This document shows positions 7,071-8,143 of a stretch of DNA of 8,143 nucleotides, one piece after another. Source of the stretch: Phycisphaerales bacterium UBA2266 (lineage in GTDB: Bacteria; Planctomycetota; Phycisphaerae; Sedimentisphaerales; Anaerobacaceae); assembly GCA_002347125.1 (NCBI GenBank), contig DDXG01000358.1:1-8143 (forward strand), in the 5' to 3' direction. Position 1 is the stretch's first letter. Each line of letters starts with the position of its first letter. The notes under the pieces are model-generated. The model was given only the letters and a program-made list of their open reading frames with translations, was not told where the DNA came from and searched no databases. The translations under genes and the position numbers were made by a program.

Positions 7071-7127
7071 GAACCAAGAACGTCGAACGTCAAACGCCAA
7101 ACCCGCAACCGAAGAACCCAAAACCTC
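7071..7127 (+). repeat. Seven-base tandem repeats, first arm of the topA-groES spacer
   Basis: Eight heptamers share AAC at positions 2-4: GAACCAA, GAACGTC twice (7078-7091), AAACGCC, AAACCCG, CAACCGA, then after a one-base slip at 7113 GAACCCA and AAACCTC. The array begins one base after the hairpin at 7042-7069. No plausible gene covers it. Confidence 0.8.
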
Positions 7128-7149
7128 GTGCATAGCGTCCGAACGGGGC

Positions 7150-7206
7150 GGCTTTGGGCTTTGGGTTGTGGCTTTGGGTGTTCAGCGTTGAGTTTGCAGT
7201 TGTTCA
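7150..7206 (+). repeat. Seven-base tandem repeats, second arm, inverted relative to the first
   Basis: GGCTTTG occurs twice (7150-7163), followed by GGTTGTG and GCTTTGG. After a one-base shift come TGTTCAG, CGTTGAG, TTTGCAG and TTGTTCA (7179-7206). The complement of this block is rich in CAAAG and GAAC units, so it mirrors the first arm. GAACCCAAAACC (7114-7125) pairs with 7170-7183 apart from one mismatch and two extra bases. The stretch between the arms (7128-7149) is unrelated. Confidence 0.75.
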
Positions 7207-7227
7207 GGGCGGGCGGCTCGGTATAAT
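7200..7227 (+). promoter_or_regulatory. Promoter for the groES-like gene, with perfect TATAAT
   Basis: TATAAT at 7222-7227 is a perfect -10. With a 16-base spacer the -35 would be TTGTTC (7200-7205), a weak match that lies in the last heptamer of the second repeat arm. Transcription would start near 7234, leaving a leader of about 55 bases. No CIRCE (HrcA) inverted repeat was found, so heat-shock control through HrcA is not indicated. Confidence 0.55.
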
Positions 7228-7288
7228 CGCGGTGTCCGGACCATGAGCGGCCCGGCGATGGGCTTGCACAATGCAGGCGTAAAGAGTT

Positions 7289-7603
7289 ATGACGAAACAG
7301 AAAACCGAGACGAATCCCCTTGAGACGGTCGAGCCCATCGGCAAGCGGGTCCTGATCCGCAAGGATGAGGACAAGAAGCAGACCAAGGGGGGCATTGCGC
7401 TGCCGGACAAGATCGAGATTCCCACCATCACCGGACGGATCGTGACGATTTCCGCGGAGGTGGCGAATTCCGCCGACATCCCGCTGCGGCAGTATGACAA
7501 GGTGCTGTTCAATCCCAAGGGGGCGATCCCGGTCGATTTCGAGGGTGACAACCGGCTGTTCGTGGTGGATGTGGAGAACGTGGTCGCGGTCTTCCGCAAG
7601 TAG
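7289..7603 (+). CDS. GroES-fold (Cpn10) co-chaperonin-like protein
   Basis: The 104-residue product resembles Cpn10/GroES. It has PIGKRVLIRKDE at 16-27 as the first strands, KGGIALPD at 33-40 in the place of the mobile loop that docks on GroEL, GRIVTIS at 49-55, YDKVLF at 69-74, and VENVVAVF at 95-102 as the closing strand. GroES caps the GroEL folding chamber as a heptamer. This copy is divergent: it has an extra ten or so polar residues at the N-terminus, a mobile loop followed by KIEIPTI instead of the usual small-residue stretch, and a shortened middle where the roof hairpin would be. No groEL lies beside it. It could therefore be a second, specialised co-chaperonin or a stand-alone GroES-fold protein; I leave the symbol open. 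The start ATG is preceded by AAAGAG (7281-7286), a weak and very close ribosome site. It is followed at 28 bases by the cysteine-cluster gene. Confidence 0.82.
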   Translation: MTKQKTETNPLETVEPIGKRVLIRKDEDKKQTKGGIALPDKIEIPTITGRIVTISAEVANSADIPLRQYDKVLFNPKGAIPVDFEGDNRLFVVDVENVVAVFRK

Positions 7604-7607
7604 TCAC

Positions 7608-7623
7608 GCCGGGCGAGTCCGGC
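7608..7623 (+). other. Small hairpin between the groES-like gene and the cysteine-cluster gene
   Basis: GCCGG (7608-7612) and CCGGC (7619-7623) pair around six bases. It directly abuts the G-rich ribosome site of the next gene (AGGGGGA, 7624-7630). No T-run follows, so read-through is expected; it may modulate translation of the second gene. Confidence 0.35.
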
Positions 7624-7631
7624 AGGGGGAT

Positions 7632-7907
7632 ATGGGCAATATGGCCGATACACGGCGAAATACCTGGGGCGCCAAACTCAAGCGGACGCTGACAAGTGTG
7701 TTGCCGGTGGCGTCGAACCGCAAGGGCCGCTGTGTGAGGTGCGGGGCGTGCTGCAAGCTGCCTAACGTGTGCAGGTTTCTTCGTTATGACGAGCGGGGCA
7801 AGTCCTGGTGTGCGTGCTATTGGCTGCGCCCGCTGAATTGCCGCAAGTACCCGCGCACCGAGTCCGAATGGATCACGTCCGATACGTGTGGACACTCCTT
7901 CGAATGA
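7632..7907 (+). CDS. Small CxxCxxCC cysteine-cluster protein (YkgJ/UPF0153 type)
   Basis: The 91-residue protein has nine cysteines: 34, 37, 40, 41, 47, 60, 62, 70 and 86. CVRCGACC at 34-41 is the hallmark of the YkgJ (CxxCxxCC) family, and YWLRPLNCRKYP at 63-74 matches the family's later RPxxCRxFP-like segment. Members are thought to bind a zinc or iron-sulphur cluster, but their reaction is unknown. Residues 8-33 form a basic lead-in. The start is a choice between ATG 7632 and ATG 7641. The G-rich site AGGGGGA (7624-7630) is very close to the first and at about ten bases from the second, so an 88-residue form is possible. It lies 28 bases after the groES-like gene and is probably co-transcribed with it. 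Confidence 0.82.
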   Translation: MGNMADTRRNTWGAKLKRTLTSVLPVASNRKGRCVRCGACCKLPNVCRFLRYDERGKSWCACYWLRPLNCRKYPRTESEWITSDTCGHSFE

Positions 7908-7938
7908 ACCCACGGGGTATTTCGACCGGTTGGAGGCT

Positions 7939-7957
7939 CATGGGCAGGATACCCATG
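7939..7957. other. 6-bp hairpin in the convergent spacer
   Basis: CATGGG (7939-7944) and CCCATG (7952-7957) pair around seven bases. The spacer from 7908 to 8039 separates two genes that face each other, so a two-way terminator would fit here. No T-run is present on either strand. Apart from this hairpin I see nothing in the spacer. Confidence 0.35.
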
Positions 7958-8039
7958 CCGCGACAAACGACTTCCTCATACGCCTTCTGAGGGCGCACAG
8001 ATGGACTGTCAAGAGGGGATGATCGTTGCCAGGCAGATT

Positions 8040-8143
8040 CTAGCGGCGTTTCCGCAGGGCCAGCAGACCGCCCGCCACCAGCAGCACGCAGGTCGCCGGC
8101 TCCGGGACTTCGGGGTCATCGCCGCCGCCGCCCTCTTCGCCGC
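8040..8143 (-). CDS. PEP-CTERM sorting-domain protein, C-terminal end only
   Basis: On the minus strand the frame enters from the right edge and ends at TAG (8042-8040), giving 33 complete codons. The tail reads an acidic, Gly-rich linker (GEEGGGGDDPE), then VPEPAT, then a hydrophobic run of about 13 residues (CVLLVAGGLLALR), and finally the basic end KRR. This is the PEP-CTERM anchor: an exosortase recognises Pro-Glu-Pro and cleaves or transfers the protein at the cell envelope. The body of the protein, which would tell its function, is outside the window. The gene faces the cysteine-cluster gene. The short length seen here limits the call to the sorting signal, but that signal is unambiguous in order and composition. 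Confidence 0.85.
   Translation of the reverse strand, partial: GEEGGGGDDPEVPEPATCVLLVAGGLLALRKRR

Noticed and set aside
1518..7206. The heptamer arrays as a CRISPR array
   Set aside because: Units are seven bases, contiguous and without spacers, and no cas gene is present.
7071..7206. The opposed heptamer arms as ends of an insertion sequence
   Set aside because: No transposase frame or target-site duplication is present, and the centre is only 22 bases long.
7243..7323. A 26-codon frame starting in the groES-like leader and overlapping its start
   Set aside because: It has no ribosome site or recognisable leader-peptide features; chance occurrence is likely.

Overview
The window is high-GC bacterial chromosome with densely packed genes. 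It most likely comes from a planctomycete (Planctomycetota, perhaps Phycisphaerae). The lineage is inferred from a textbook PEP-CTERM protein-sorting tail on the minus strand at the right edge, the GC-rich codon use, and intergenic tandem repeats with a seven-base period. No ribosomal or taxonomic marker fixes it.

Layout, left to right. (1) Positions 1-448, minus strand: N-terminal part of a coiled-coil protein of the COG1579 (C4-type zinc ribbon) family, running off the left edge. (2) Positions 449-650: a divergent intergenic region with a sigma70-like promoter on each strand. (3) Positions 651-4376, plus strand: a tight run argB - argD - argF - rdgB. It encodes N-acetylglutamate kinase, acetylornithine aminotransferase, ornithine carbamoyltransferase and the ITP/XTP house-cleaning pyrophosphatase. 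(4) Positions 4377-4577: a leader with a consensus -35 promoter and a small hairpin. (5) Positions 4578-7031: topA, DNA topoisomerase I, with three C4 zinc ribbons and a basic tail. (6) Positions 7032-7288: a strong GC hairpin, then two opposed blocks of seven-base repeats, then a promoter with a perfect TATAAT. (7) Positions 7289-7907: a GroES-fold protein followed by a 91-residue CxxCxxCC (YkgJ-type) cysteine-cluster protein, probably one transcript. (8) Positions 8040-8143, minus strand: the last 33 codons of a PEP-CTERM surface protein.

How the genes fit together. argB, argD and argF supply steps 2, 4 and 6 of arginine synthesis from glutamate. argC and argJ are absent from the window, so steps 3 and 5 must be encoded elsewhere. 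rdgB and topA are nucleotide-pool and DNA-topology housekeeping genes. The groES-like gene has no groEL beside it.

The most unusual signal lies between the genes. All three junctions of the arg-rdgB run, and the topA-groES spacer, carry degenerate tandem repeats with a period of exactly seven bases. The consensus differs at each site. The repeats run into stop and start codons and, at topA-groES, into a promoter. I see no obvious new multi-gene system; the coding genes are recognisable housekeeping families.
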